Shown here piece by piece: positions 52,747 through 61,929 of a stretch of DNA of 64,000 nucleotides (its first letter is position 1; the number at the start of each line of letters is the position of its first letter). A model generated the notes under the pieces. The model was not told where the DNA came from. It searched no databases and worked only from the letters and a program-made list of their open reading frames with translations. Both the position numbers and the translations under genes were made by a program. Origin of the DNA: Nocardia ignorata NBRC 108230 (GTDB taxonomy: Bacteria > Actinomycetota > Actinomycetes > Mycobacteriales > Mycobacteriaceae); contig NZ_BDBI01000023.1 of the NCBI RefSeq assembly GCF_001612905.1, positions 62,001 through 126,000 of the forward strand, read 5' to 3'.

Positions 52747-54030
52747 GTGAAACTGCTCGCCGATACCCGGCCCCTGCGAAATCGCGACTATCGCAGGCTG
52801 TGGACGACCAACATCGTCACCGTCATCGGCGCGCAGCTGTCGGTAGTCGCGGTGCCGCAGCAGATCTTTCAGATCACCGGCAGCTCCGGGTACGTGGGTC
52901 TGGCCGGACTGTTCGGCCTGATTCCGCTGGTGGTGTTCGGGCTGTGGGGCGGCGCGCTGGCCGACGTGATGGACCGGCGCACCCTGCTCGTCATCACCAC
53001 CGCGGGCACCGGTGCGACGGCGGTCGCGTTCTGGGTGCAGGCCGCGCTCGGCCTGAACAACGTGTGGCTCGTGCTCGGGTTGTTCGCCACCCAGCAGGCG
53101 TTCTTCGCGGTCAACCAGCCGACCCGCAGCGCCCTGATCGCCCGGCTGCTGCCGCCCGAGCAGATCGCCGCCGCCAGTTCGCTGAGCATGACGGTGCAGA
53201 ACGTCGGCATGATCGCCGGACCGGTCCTCGCCGGTGTGCTGATCCCCGTGCTCGGTCTGCCGACGCTGTACCTGCTCGACGCGATCGCGCTGCTCGCCAC
53301 CCTGTGGGCAGTGTGCCGCCTGCCCGCCTTCCCGCCGAGCGGTGAGCAGCGCCGGGCCGGTCTGCGCGCCGTCATCGACGGCTTCCGCTACCTCACCGGG
53401 CAGCGGATCCTGCTCGCCTCCTTCGTCGTCGACATCATCGCCATGGTGTTCGGCATGCCGCGCGCGCTGTTCCCGCAGATCGCGCACGAGACCTTCCACG
53501 ATCCGGCCGAGGGCGGTGTGGCACTCGGTCTGTTGTTCGCGGCGATCTCGGCGGGCGCGGTGCTCGGTGGGGTGTTCTCCGGGTGGGTGCCCCGGGTGCG
53601 CAGGCAAGGGTTGGCGGTGATCGTGTGCATCGCGATCTGGGGCGTGGCGATGGTCGGTTTCGGCGTCGCGGTCGGCCTGGCCGGGCATCTGTTCGGGCTG
53701 GGGGTGTGGTTGTGGATCGCGCTGGCGTTCCTCGCGCTCGGCGGTGCGGTCGACATGGTGTCGGCGGCGTTCCGGACGGCGATGTTGCTCAACGTGTCGA
53801 CCGACGAGATGCGCGGTCGGCTGCAGGGGGTGTTCATCGTGGTTGTCGCCGGTGGACCGCGGGTCGGTGATGTTGCCCACGGTTTTGCCGCCGCGAGCTT
53901 GGGTACTGCTGTTGCCGCCGCGGGTGGTGGCGTCCTCGTGGTGATCGGGGTGCTTCTCGCCGCGTTGGCCTTCCCCGCTTTCGTTCGCTACCGCGTGGCT
54001 CGCGCGCACGCCGAGGTTGTCGCCGAATAA
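52747..54030 (+). CDS. MFS transporter (DHA3/enterobactin-exporter-like)
   Basis: 427 residues, twelve predicted helices. The N-terminus LLADTRPLRNRDYRRLWTTNIVTVIG and the loop GLWGGALADVMDRRTLLVITT fit the DHA3/EntS-like drug and siderophore exporter group. QPTRSALIARLLPPEQIAAASSL is also typical. Substrate unknown; a siderophore is possible in principle, but no iron box is seen. GTG 52747 begins the conserved start. It follows pdxH by 64 bases. Confidence 0.88.
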   Translation: MKLLADTRPLRNRDYRRLWTTNIVTVIGAQLSVVAVPQQIFQITGSSGYVGLAGLFGLIPLVVFGLWGGALADVMDRRTLLVITTAGTGATAVAFWVQAALGLNNVWLVLGLFATQQAFFAVNQPTRSALIARLLPPEQIAAASSLSMTVQNVGMIAGPVLAGVLIPVLGLPTLYLLDAIALLATLWAVCRLPAFPPSGEQRRAGLRAVIDGFRYLTGQRILLASFVVDIIAMVFGMPRALFPQIAHETFHDPAEGGVALGLLFAAISAGAVLGGVFSGWVPRVRRQGLAVIVCIAIWGVAMVGFGVAVGLAGHLFGLGVWLWIALAFLALGGAVDMVSAAFRTAMLLNVSTDEMRGRLQGVFIVVVAGGPRVGDVAHGFAAASLGTAVAAAGGGVLVVIGVLLAALAFPAFVRYRVARAHAEVVAE

Positions 54031-54324
54031 GTTGGGAGACAAGGAAATACACGGTCGACGCGGGTAGTGGGCGAGTTCGGGCCGTGACCACCGGTTCCGG
54101 CCCCGCCGCGCGCCGTGCGAACCCGGATCCGCGCAGGTGGAGCACCTCACCACGGATTCGCCCCGGTGTGAGCACAGCCCAGGCCAACCCTGATTGCTCA
54201 TCCACGGCCGACAAGAGTTAGCGTTACACCAAGCGCGCCGTCTGCCGACCGCAAACGGCGCACGGTTCGGCGCCGGGTTTCAGGGCTCGGCGAGAATCTC
54301 AACTAGCCTGAGAGGGATCCTTCC
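54031..54324. other. Upstream region of gltA, no gene seen
   Basis: 294 bases between the MFS and citrate synthase genes. It contains short GC-rich inverted repeats (for example GGTG..CACC near 54136) but no motif I can name. The promoter of the citrate synthase gene must lie here. Confidence 0.5.
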
Positions 54325-55638
<1,314 letters not shown>

Positions 55639-55678
55639 TCATCTGGACAACGCACACTATCGAAGGGGATAGCCCGCA

Positions 55679-56038
55679 ATGACCAAGCCGGAAATCGAAT
55701 TCCAGGAGGGCCCGCCGCCCTCCCAGCTCGTCATCAAGGACATCATCGAAGGCGAAGGCGCCGAAGCTGTGCCCGGCGGCACCGTGGAGGTCCACTACGT
55801 CGGCGTCGAGTTCGAGACCGGCGAGCAGTTCGATTCCTCCTGGGACCGTGGTGAATCCATCACCTTCCCGCTGCGCGGCCTGATCCAGGGCTGGCAGGAC
55901 GGCATCCCGGGGATGAAGGTCGGCGGCCGACGCCAGCTGACCATCCCGCCGGAGCTGGCCTACGGTCCGGTCGGTGCGGGTCACCACCTGTCGGGCAAGA
56001 CCTTGGTCTTCGTGATCGACCTGCTCGACGCCAACTGA
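55679..56038 (+). CDS. FKBP-type peptidyl-prolyl isomerase
   Basis: 119-residue single-domain cytoplasmic FKBP. The fold is complete: GGTVEVHYVGVEFETGEQFDSSWDRGESITFPL, LIQGWQDGIPGMKVGGRRQLTIPPELAYG and LVFVIDLLDAN, with the active-site residues Tyr, Phe, Asp, Trp and Tyr in standard places. ATG 55679 has AAGGGGAT upstream. It follows gltA on the same strand with a 40-base gap and is ended by a strong hairpin. Confidence 0.95.
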   Translation: MTKPEIEFQEGPPPSQLVIKDIIEGEGAEAVPGGTVEVHYVGVEFETGEQFDSSWDRGESITFPLRGLIQGWQDGIPGMKVGGRRQLTIPPELAYGPVGAGHHLSGKTLVFVIDLLDAN

Positions 56039-56048
56039 GCTGAGCTAC

Positions 56049-56086
56049 CGGCGGCCCGTGTTTCCCCAGGGAGACACGGGCCGCCG
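56049..56086. terminator. Bidirectional terminator after the FKBP gene
   Basis: 13-bp stem CGGCGGCCCGTGT-type arms (56049-56061 and 56074-56086) with a 12-base loop containing CCC/GGG. It lies between convergent genes. Confidence 0.8.
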
Positions 56087-56091
56087 ACGTT

Positions 56092-56664
56092 TCACACCTT
56101 GTCGATCGCGGCGGCCAGCCAGCGGTCGTCGACCTTGCGCATGGTCAGTGCGAAGGTGGTGCGCTGCGAACGACCGTCGGGTGCGGTGCCGTTGGTCAGC
56201 CGCTGACCGACGATGGCGACGACGACGTACTCGGTGCCCGCGCCGGACCTGGACAGACACTCCGGCTCGCCCTCGACCGTCGAGGACACCTGAGCGGTCT
56301 CCATCGCCGCCCGCAGCCCGGCGGCGCCCTCCACGAACTGGTCGTGGAATTCGCCGGTGGAACCGGCCCGCATCTGCTCGAAGTAGCCGTCCAGGTCGCT
56401 GTGGTGATAAGTCACCATCATCCGCGTGATCGCGCAGGCCGCGAGTCGGGCCTCCTCCTGGGGCAGGACGGCGGGTTCGCCCGGCAGCGCCACGGGAGCC
56501 GCAGGTTCGCGAAACATGGCCACCGCGCCTGCCGATCCGCCGATCAGGGCCGCGACGAGCACCAGGAGGCCGACGACGATCCAGCCGACGCCGGGCGAGC
56601 CGCCCGGCGGGCGCACCGGTCCGGTGGGTGCGACATTGTGTGTACCAGAGCCGGTTTCGATCAT
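56092..56664 (-). CDS. Membrane-anchored protein, Mce-associated-like
   Basis: 190 residues. A Pro/Gly-rich cytoplasmic start (GPVRPPGGSPGVG) precedes one membrane helix (WIVVGLLVLVAALIGGSAGAVAMF). A periplasmic NTF2/SnoaL-like domain follows, with ITRMMVTYHHSDLDGYFEQMRAGSTGEFHDQF, VSSTVEGEPECL and TTFALTMRKVDDRWLAAAIDKV. This is the layout of Mce-associated (mas-like) membrane proteins, which stabilise or aid lipid import, but no mce operon is in the window. ATG 56664 is used. Function is inferred from the fold only. Confidence 0.75.
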   Translation of the reverse strand: MIETGSGTHNVAPTGPVRPPGGSPGVGWIVVGLLVLVAALIGGSAGAVAMFREPAAPVALPGEPAVLPQEEARLAACAITRMMVTYHHSDLDGYFEQMRAGSTGEFHDQFVEGAAGLRAAMETAQVSSTVEGEPECLSRSGAGTEYVVVAIVGQRLTNGTAPDGRSQRTTFALTMRKVDDRWLAAAIDKV

Positions 56665-56814
56665 CCTGCCCCCCCTTCCCGCGCGTCAGCTTACGGGCTG
56701 CGGCGACCCGTGGCGCGGCCCGGTCGGGCATCGGGGTAATGTGCGGCGGGTGTGACCGGAGCCATAGCTCCCCGTGTGTCTCGTTTCCAATGCGTTGTCC
56801 ATGACAGTGACTTG

Positions 56815-56860
56815 TTCGATTCGTCCGGGGCCCGGCTGCCCGGGTGATTCGGGAGGGAGA
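56815..56860 (+). repeat. Leader element shared by the two paralogous secreted proteins (copy 1)
   Basis: TTCGATTCGTCCGGGG (56815-56830) and TCGGGAGGGAGA (56849-56860) recur at 59502-59517 and 59539-59550 with nearly the same spacing. They lie just before the start codons of two paralogues. The second block holds the Shine-Dalgarno. Confidence 0.75.
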
Positions 56861-56869
56861 TTCTCGATC

Positions 56870-57493
56870 ATGTTCCACCACAAGGTTGTCCGTCACGCGC
56901 TGGCCGCCGTGCTGCCCGTCGCCGTCGCGGTGAGCGTGGTCGGTGCCGGGACGGCTTCGGCTGAATCCGATCAGGTGCGCTTCGCTCAGGGGCTGGCCAG
57001 CACCGGCGAAGGGTTCAGCACGACCGTCGCCCCGGATCTGCGCACCGTGTCGGCCTCGCTGTCCGAAGGTCGTTTCGTGCTCGGCCCGCAGGGTGTCGTC
57101 GTCGAATCGGCCGCGGGCGAGCAGACCGGGCAGATCCCCACCTCGTTCACCACGGCGGGCGGAAACCTCATCTCCCTCGCCACCGAGATCGCCGCCGACG
57201 GTCACAGCCTCACGGTGACCCCGCGGCCCACCCCCGCCGCGACGGCCGAACTGCGCACCATCGCCACCAACCCTGCCGCCCAGTTCCCCGACCCGGTCCA
57301 GAACGCCGCCGCCATCGGCGCCGGCATCGGCCTGATCGCCGCCGCCGTCGTCTGCATCCCGATGATCACCACGATGATCCTCTACCTGCCCTGTGTCGGC
57401 CTCGTCGGCCTCCCCAACGCCCTGGTAGGCGCCCTGATCGGCGCCATCGTCGGCGTAGCCGCCCCGGACGTCATCCCCCAGATCCTGCCCTGA
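56870..57493 (+). CDS. Secreted protein with C-terminal hydrophobic glycine-rich region, paralogue A
   Basis: 207 residues, not assigned to a known family. A Sec signal peptide (HHKVVRHALAAVLPVAVAVSVVGAGTASA) precedes a beta-rich domain of about 95 residues (TTVAPDLRTVSASLSEGRFVLGPQGVVVES). A C-terminal hydrophobic glycine-zipper-like segment (AAAIGAGIGLIAAAVVCIPM and ALVGALIGAIVGVAAPDVIPQILP) ends it. The paralogue at 59558 shares DPVQN-AA-GA-IG-IAAA-C-P and the final P.VIPQ.LP, about the same length and the same leader. A membrane-inserting or cell-wall role is possible. GGGAGGGAG lies nine bases before ATG 56870. Confidence 0.8.
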   Translation: MFHHKVVRHALAAVLPVAVAVSVVGAGTASAESDQVRFAQGLASTGEGFSTTVAPDLRTVSASLSEGRFVLGPQGVVVESAAGEQTGQIPTSFTTAGGNLISLATEIAADGHSLTVTPRPTPAATAELRTIATNPAAQFPDPVQNAAAIGAGIGLIAAAVVCIPMITTMILYLPCVGLVGLPNALVGALIGAIVGVAAPDVIPQILP

Positions 57494-57505
57494 CCCCGAA
57501 ACCCC

Positions 57506-57535
57506 TGCGGCCCGGTCGACTTCGACCGGGCCGCA
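57506..57535. terminator. Bidirectional terminator
   Basis: Inverted repeat TGCGGCCCGGTCGA / TCGACCGGGCCGCA separated by two bases, effectively a 12-bp stem with a six-base loop, between convergent genes. GGGTTT follows on the plus strand. Confidence 0.75.
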
Positions 57536-57541
57536 CGGGTT

Positions 57542-58123
57542 TCAGCGCATCAGTTCGTCGAACGGTATATCCCCGACGATCACATGCTCGAGCCGAAGCA
57601 ACCCTTCCCGGTGGATCTGGTGCAGCCGGTACTCACGGGCGTGGGCGTCGAGCCGGAATTCGAGTACCTCGGCGATCCCGAATTTCGTATCGAGCATGAC
57701 GACCAGGTAGAGCGGAATGCCGACTCGCGCGTACTGTGCCTTCTTGTCGAGGAGGTCCTCGGCGGCTGTCGACGGCGAGGACACCTCGACGACGATCAGC
57801 GCATCGCCCGCCTCCGGTTTGTCTCCTGGTTGCTCCAGGCACCGGTAGACCGTCACATCCGGTCGGCGGAAGGTGAATTTCGGGACCCGCCAGAGCACCA
57901 GATCGATGTCGGTCTCCACGCGAATGCACGGTTCGGTGCTCGGCAGGTCTTCCATGGCACCTGCCAGGCGGCGGGCGACGCGGTTGTGTTCGGGCGTCGG
58001 TGATTCGCAGAGAATGACGTGTCCGTGCACCACCTCGATCTCCCGCGAGATGTCCTCGGGAAGCTGACGGTACTGCTCTTCCGTCATCTGGTGGGGTAGC
58101 GAGTCCACGGCCTGGATCGTCAT
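57542..58123 (-). CDS. Uma2-family (DUF820) putative restriction-endonuclease-fold protein
   Basis: 193 residues with the PD-(D/E)XK-like Uma2 core: EQYRQLPEDISREIEVVHGHVIL, RRPDVTVYRCLE (catalytic Asp), ALIVVEVSSPSTAAEDLLDKKAQYARVGIPLYLVV (E-x-S and K) and a C-terminal strand. Uma2 proteins are widespread in actinobacteria and cyanobacteria, often as solitary genes, with unknown biological role. ATG 58123 is used. It sits between two paralogous secreted-protein genes. Confidence 0.85.
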   Translation of the reverse strand: MTIQAVDSLPHQMTEEQYRQLPEDISREIEVVHGHVILCESPTPEHNRVARRLAGAMEDLPSTEPCIRVETDIDLVLWRVPKFTFRRPDVTVYRCLEQPGDKPEAGDALIVVEVSSPSTAAEDLLDKKAQYARVGIPLYLVVMLDTKFGIAEVLEFRLDAHAREYRLHQIHREGLLRLEHVIVGDIPFDELMR

Positions 58124-58158
58124 AGGCAGAGCTTACCGACTGGTGTGGTATCGGGCAG

Positions 58159-59319
58159 CTACTCGTGGACGACCTCGACCGGGTCGGTGAGGGCGAGGGC
58201 CAAGGCGGATTGTTGCGATCGACCGCGTGGGGGGAGGGCTTCGAGTGCCTTGCTGGTTTGGGTGTTGAGGTTGCCGACGATGTTCTGCAGGGCGCCTACG
58301 CCGCCGGTGAGTTGTTCGATGGCCGAGACCAGTTGGGCGCCGCCCTGTTCGGCGAGGGTGGGGAGGTCTTTGGCGAGGGCGGCGCCCTGGGTGAGCTGGT
58401 CGCGGGCGCTGTTGAGGCGGGCGACGACGGTGCGCAGGAGCGTGCCGAGGTCGGTGTTGGGATCTACTGCGGCGCCGGTCAATTCGCTCAGACCGGCCAA
58501 CTGGGTGCCCGCCTGGTTCGAGACCGCCTGGAGCGCCTCGAGTTTGGTGATGATGCCGGCCAGCTGGGGGTCGGCGGCGAAGGGGAGTGCCTTCAGTGGC
58601 GGCAGGATCTGGTCGAGACCGGTGCCGAGGGCGGCCGCGCTGTTCTGCACGCCCGCGATGGTCACGCCGGTGGAGCTGAGGGCATCGGCGAGCTGGGTGG
58701 CCTGCAGTGCCGCACCGTCGACGGTCTGGTTCAGCAACTCGATCGCCGAAGTGAGCTGTCCCGCACCTTGTTTGGCGAAGTCGAGGAAGCCGAGCAACTG
58801 CTCCGCTCCACCGCTGAACTGGTCGGCCCCATCGGCGGCCGCGTTCACGCCCGCGCTCAGGAGCTGGGCGGTGAACTGCACCGAGGTCATCTGATTGCGC
58901 GCCTGCGACACCGCCGCGAGCGCCGCATCCACGCCGGACGCGCCGATCCGATGAGTCACCACGTCGACCGCGCCGTTCACCGTGCCCTGGTCGGCGCCTT
59001 CGTGAGTGGTGACGGTGACCTTGGCGCGCTGCGGTGTCGGTGTGGCGAGGGTGGCCATGGCCGAGGTGAGATCGGCGGGCAGCGTGATCACCGCGGCGTA
59101 GTCGCCGGGATCGACCTCGCCGGGCTTCGCGAGCGTCCACTCGTAGCCGCCCGCCTCCTGTACCGCCTCGGCGACCCGTTCACCGGTCGGTCCGGTGTCG
59201 GCGTTGACCAATGCGATCCCGGTCGGCGCGGAATCCGTTGTGGCGCAGGCGGCGACGGTGGCACCGGTGAGCAGGACGGCGGTGAGCAGGCAGAGCAGGC
59301 GGGCGCGTGTGTGGATCAC
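58159..59319 (-). CDS. Lipoprotein resembling the YhgE/Pip ectodomain, without membrane helices
   Basis: 386 residues from GTG 59319. The lipoprotein signal LLCLLTAVLLTGATVAAC ends in a lipobox. The mature part starts GIALVNADTGPTGERVAEAV and GDYAAVITLPADLTSAMATL, blocks that match the extracellular start of YhgE/Pip (phage-infection/type VII-linked) proteins. A long helical, Gln/Ala/Leu-rich repeat region follows (QLLSAGVNAAADGADQFSGGAEQLLGFL and similar), resembling the heptad ectodomain. The C-terminal multi-helix membrane domain of true YhgE is missing. Function unknown; it may pair with a separate membrane subunit. It is divergent from paralogue B. Confidence 0.75.
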   Translation of the reverse strand: MIHTRARLLCLLTAVLLTGATVAACATTDSAPTGIALVNADTGPTGERVAEAVQEAGGYEWTLAKPGEVDPGDYAAVITLPADLTSAMATLATPTPQRAKVTVTTHEGADQGTVNGAVDVVTHRIGASGVDAALAAVSQARNQMTSVQFTAQLLSAGVNAAADGADQFSGGAEQLLGFLDFAKQGAGQLTSAIELLNQTVDGAALQATQLADALSSTGVTIAGVQNSAAALGTGLDQILPPLKALPFAADPQLAGIITKLEALQAVSNQAGTQLAGLSELTGAAVDPNTDLGTLLRTVVARLNSARDQLTQGAALAKDLPTLAEQGGAQLVSAIEQLTGGVGALQNIVGNLNTQTSKALEALPPRGRSQQSALALALTDPVEVVHE

Positions 59320-59501
59320 AGCCGCGACGGTATCGGGACAGTTCGGTGCGGGTCGTGGGGGTTGTCTGAGAGTTCGTTGAGGAACACCATTTCCCACTCA
59401 TCGAGACTGTTAACCCCCGAATGCTATGTGCTGTGTCACAGTTCCGGTTTCGCAGCTGTTCTGTTCGGTACAACTCTCGAGTCAATCGACATCGAGATTT
59501 T

Positions 59502-59550
59502 TTCGATTCGTCCGGGGGTTCGGGGGTCGCCGGAGGCATCGGGAGGGAGA
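59502..59550 (+). repeat. Leader element shared by the two paralogous secreted proteins (copy 2)
   Basis: Same two blocks as at 56815-56860, TTCGATTCGTCCGGGG then TCGGGAGGGAGA, with a spacer three bases longer. The conservation between paralogue leaders exceeds that of the signal-peptide coding sequence. Confidence 0.75.
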
Positions 59551-59557
59551 CATTTTC

Positions 59558-60211
59558 ATGTTCCGCCACACCATCACCCGTGCGGGTCGTCGCGCGTTCG
59601 TCGCCGCGCTGCCGCTGGCCGTCGCCACCTCGCTGGTCACCGCGGGCACCGCTGCCGCCGACGTGACCGAGCGTCAGGCGCAGATCGCCACGGGCCTGTC
59701 CAGCGTCGTCTCCGAGGGTGGTGTCGACTTCCGCAGCGCCGTCTCGCCCGACCTGCGCACCATCTCCGCGACCGTCGAGAACGGCCGCTTCGTGCTCACC
59801 CCCGACGCGCTGACCGTGGTCTCCGCCGAGGGCGTCACCGTCGGTGAGGTGCCGCTGAAGCTGAACACCGTCGACGGCAACGCCATCGCGGTCGCCTCTG
59901 TGGTCTCGGCCGACGGCAAGAGCGTGTCGATGGCCCCCGCGCTGTCGGCCGACACCAGCACCGAGCTGAAGAACATCGCCACCGACCCGGCCGCCGCCAA
60001 CCACGACCCGGTCCAGAACGGTGCCGCCGCGGGCGCGACGATCGGTGCGATCGCCGCCGCCATCCTGTGCGTCCCGGCCCTGGCCGCGTTCATCATCGGC
60101 TACGTCTTCTGCGCCATCCCCGGCGTGATCTCCACCGCCATCACCGGCGCGGTCATCGGCGCAGTCATCGGCCTGGTCATCCCGGAAGCCGTTCCCCAGG
60201 TCCTGCCCTGA
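59558..60211 (+). CDS. Secreted protein with C-terminal hydrophobic glycine-rich region, paralogue B
   Basis: 217 residues, paralogue of the gene at 56870. A signal peptide (AGRRAFVAALPLAVATSLVTAGTAAA) precedes the same beta-rich domain (SAVSPDLRTISATVENGRFVLTPDALTVVS) and a C-terminal hydrophobic stretch (AAAGATIGAIAAAILCVPALAAFIIGY and AITGAVIGAVIGLVIPEAVPQVLP). Copies share spacing and the DPVQN motif but differ through most other positions, so the duplication is old. I do not recognise the family. GGGAGGGAG lies before ATG 59558. The two copies flank a Uma2 and a YhgE-like gene. Confidence 0.8.
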   Translation: MFRHTITRAGRRAFVAALPLAVATSLVTAGTAAADVTERQAQIATGLSSVVSEGGVDFRSAVSPDLRTISATVENGRFVLTPDALTVVSAEGVTVGEVPLKLNTVDGNAIAVASVVSADGKSVSMAPALSADTSTELKNIATDPAAANHDPVQNGAAAGATIGAIAAAILCVPALAAFIIGYVFCAIPGVISTAITGAVIGAVIGLVIPEAVPQVLP

Positions 60212-60250
60212 TGATCCGCACCCGCGGGCGGTAGCCCTCGGCTCGGCACA

Positions 60251-60283
60251 CGAAAGCCCCGCACTCGCCGTGCGGGGCTTTCG
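60251..60283. terminator. Bidirectional terminator
   Basis: Perfect 14-bp stem CGAAAGCCCCGCAC / GTGCGGGGCTTTCG (60251-60264 and 60270-60283) with a five-base loop, between paralogue B and the convergent AmaP gene. It ends the Asp23 operon. Confidence 0.88.
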
Positions 60284-60284
60284 G

Positions 60285-60860
60285 CTACCTGGCGCGCTTG
60301 GTTCTGCCGCGATCGGCGATCCGGAACTCGACGCTCACCGGAATCGCGCTGAGCTCCAAGGCCGTTCGCAACCGGGGAACGGCGTGACCGAGTATCCGTT
60401 TGCGCAATGCGGTCAGATCGGCGTCGGGGTCGGTCTCGACCAGCAGGTGCAGATCGGGTGCCAGCTTTGTGCCCGAGAGCCGGGCGGTGGCCGATCGGAC
60501 CCCGTCGTAGGTCTCGATGTCGGCGGCAACCGGTTCGGCGGCGGTAGCGGAACCGAGGCGGGTGTACCCCTGGTCGGTGGAGTCTCCGAGCTGCCACACC
60601 GTCTGCTTGGGCAGGCGCGTGAATTGGGCGGCCAGCCACCGCAACGCGGCGAGCGCGAGGACGACGGCTCCCGCCACAGCGAGGAAGAAGACCCAGCGCG
60701 GTGGTTCCGCCGTTCCGGGTACCAGCGGTGAATCGCGCGAGATCCGGGCGAAGGCACCGAGGTGTGCCGCGATCAGCAGCCCGCCCGCCGTGGCGAGCGA
60801 GAGGCCGAGCAGCCCGAGCAGTCCGCGATTGAGCCGGGCGGGCCGGTTGACGACGGTCAT
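60285..60860 (-). CDS. amaP: Alkaline shock response membrane anchor protein AmaP
   Basis: 191 residues, last gene of the Asp23 operon. Two N-terminal membrane helices (LGLLGLSLATAGGLLIAAHLGAF and WVFFLAVAGAVVLALAALRWLAAQ) are joined by a short external loop. A cytoplasmic domain with DLHLLVETDPDADLTALRKRILGHAVPRLRTAL follows. In firmicutes AmaP tethers Asp23 to the membrane. Here several Asp23 proteins are encoded just upstream, so the same partnership is likely. Its ATG overlaps the DUF6286 stop by four bases. Confidence 0.85.
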   Translation of the reverse strand: MTVVNRPARLNRGLLGLLGLSLATAGGLLIAAHLGAFARISRDSPLVPGTAEPPRWVFFLAVAGAVVLALAALRWLAAQFTRLPKQTVWQLGDSTDQGYTRLGSATAAEPVAADIETYDGVRSATARLSGTKLAPDLHLLVETDPDADLTALRKRILGHAVPRLRTALELSAIPVSVEFRIADRGRTKRAR

Positions 60861-61393
60861 CGCGTACCTCCTGGTCCGATCGTGCGCAGGCTGGTGCGCA
60901 GGCGGGGGACAACGGCCGGCCTGATCCGGTCCAGCCGGGCGGACACGGCTGTGCCGAGGTTCTCAGCGGTCCGCTCGGCGGTGTGACGGGTGTGCCCCGC
61001 GATGTGGATCTTCTTGCGGCGCAACCGGACCCGCGCCTTCTCGACACCGTCGACGGCGCCCGCGGCATCAGTGAGCGCGTGCCGCAGGCTGCGCCTAGCG
61101 ATCCCGGCCTCGAGATCGTCACCGGGTTCCAGCGCGAGCACCACCGGCTTGCCCGGCGTCACCGCGACCGCGAGCAGCGCCAACCCCACCGCGGCGAGGA
61201 CCGCACCCGCACCGAGCACCCACACGCTGTCCCACGACGTGTCGTGCAGCCGGGTGGCGAGGCTGTCGTAGGAAACCCATTCCCGTGACCCGGTGAGCCG
61301 CTGGATCAGCGACACCGCGACGAGCACGGCGGCGCCGAGCAGCGCCAGCGCGACGACGACGGCCGGGACGACCCGGCGGGGGCGACGCGTCAT
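60857..61393 (-). CDS. DUF6286 membrane protein
   Basis: 178 residues with two membrane helices (VVPAVVVALALLGAAVLVAVSLIQRL and SVWVLGAGAVLAAVGLALLAVAV). A cytoplasmic C-terminal domain follows, ending in an Arg/Lys-rich stretch (EKARVRLRRKKIHIAGHTRHT). The topology is like AmaP, and the cytoplasmic fold (ARRSLRHALTDAAGAVDGVEKARVRL) resembles an Asp23/AmaP-type alpha-beta domain. GGAGAG lies four bases before the ATG. Overlaps of four bases on both sides show one transcript. It may be a second membrane anchor. Confidence 0.8.
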   Translation of the reverse strand: MTRRPRRVVPAVVVALALLGAAVLVAVSLIQRLTGSREWVSYDSLATRLHDTSWDSVWVLGAGAVLAAVGLALLAVAVTPGKPVVLALEPGDDLEAGIARRSLRHALTDAAGAVDGVEKARVRLRRKKIHIAGHTRHTAERTAENLGTAVSARLDRIRPAVVPRLRTSLRTIGPGGTR

Positions 61394-61743
61394 CGGACTC
61401 TCCTCTCCGGCGGTTCGGGAACCATGGCCGACACCTCGATGTCGACCCGTGGCACGGTCAGACCGGTCAGCGCCTCGGTCCTGGCGATGAGGTGCGCGCG
61501 GCACGCGTCGGTGACGCGCGCGACCGGCGACGGATAGCGGACCGGCAGCCGGACGTGCAGGGTGGCGCCGGTCCCGACGACCTCGGCGCGCACCCGCACA
61601 TCCGGTTCGACCCCGGCCACCTCGGTCGCGGCCCGAGCGGCGATGCGCCGTACGACGCGCTCGTCGATCGTCGTCGCCCCTGGCAATTCGGTGGCCTCGG
61701 GACGCGCGGTGACGCCTGCGAGCTCGGTGGCGGCGCTGGTCAC
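61390..61743 (-). CDS. Asp23/Gls24-family protein
   Basis: 117 residues. The Asp23 domain is visible: GATTIDERVVRRIAARAATEVAGVEPDVRVRAEVVGTGATLHVRLPVRYPSPVARVTDACRAHLIARTEALTGL then PRVDIEVSAMVPEPPE. The family forms membrane-associated stress proteins. There is no signal peptide or membrane helix, so it is a cytoplasmic protein probably held at the membrane by AmaP-like partners. GTG 61743 overlaps the DUF2273-like gene by four bases and its stop overlaps the next gene by four. Confidence 0.88.
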   Translation of the reverse strand: MTSAATELAGVTARPEATELPGATTIDERVVRRIAARAATEVAGVEPDVRVRAEVVGTGATLHVRLPVRYPSPVARVTDACRAHLIARTEALTGLTVPRVDIEVSAMVPEPPERRVR

Positions 61744-61928
61744 CGCCTGCTCCGATCCTGCGCCGACCGCAGCAGCCCGGACAGATCGACTTCACCGTCG
61801 AGCCAGCGCCCGATCAGCAGGCCGAGGCCACCGAAGATCAGCACCACAGCGAACGCGCCGAGCCCGCCGAAAGCGGCGGCGAACCCGAGGGACAGGCCCA
61901 TGACGAGGCAGATCGTGGTGGCGTTCAT
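61740..61928 (-). CDS. DUF2273-like small membrane protein
   Basis: 62 residues, a single hydrophobic hairpin (TICLVMGLSLGFAAAFGGLGAFAVVLIFGGLGLLIGRWLDG) with a short basic tail, the pattern of DUF2273 peptides found between Asp23 genes in firmicutes. ATG 61928 begins one base after the stop of the preceding Asp23 gene. Likely a membrane component of the same complex. Confidence 0.82.
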   Translation of the reverse strand: MNATTICLVMGLSLGFAAAFGGLGAFAVVLIFGGLGLLIGRWLDGEVDLSGLLRSAQDRSRR

Positions 61929-61929
61929 G

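Noticed and set aside
59425..59440. TGTCACA near 59432 as another ECF41 promoter
   Set aside because: TGTCACA is present, but no CGTC follows at 16 bases, so only half of the motif is there.
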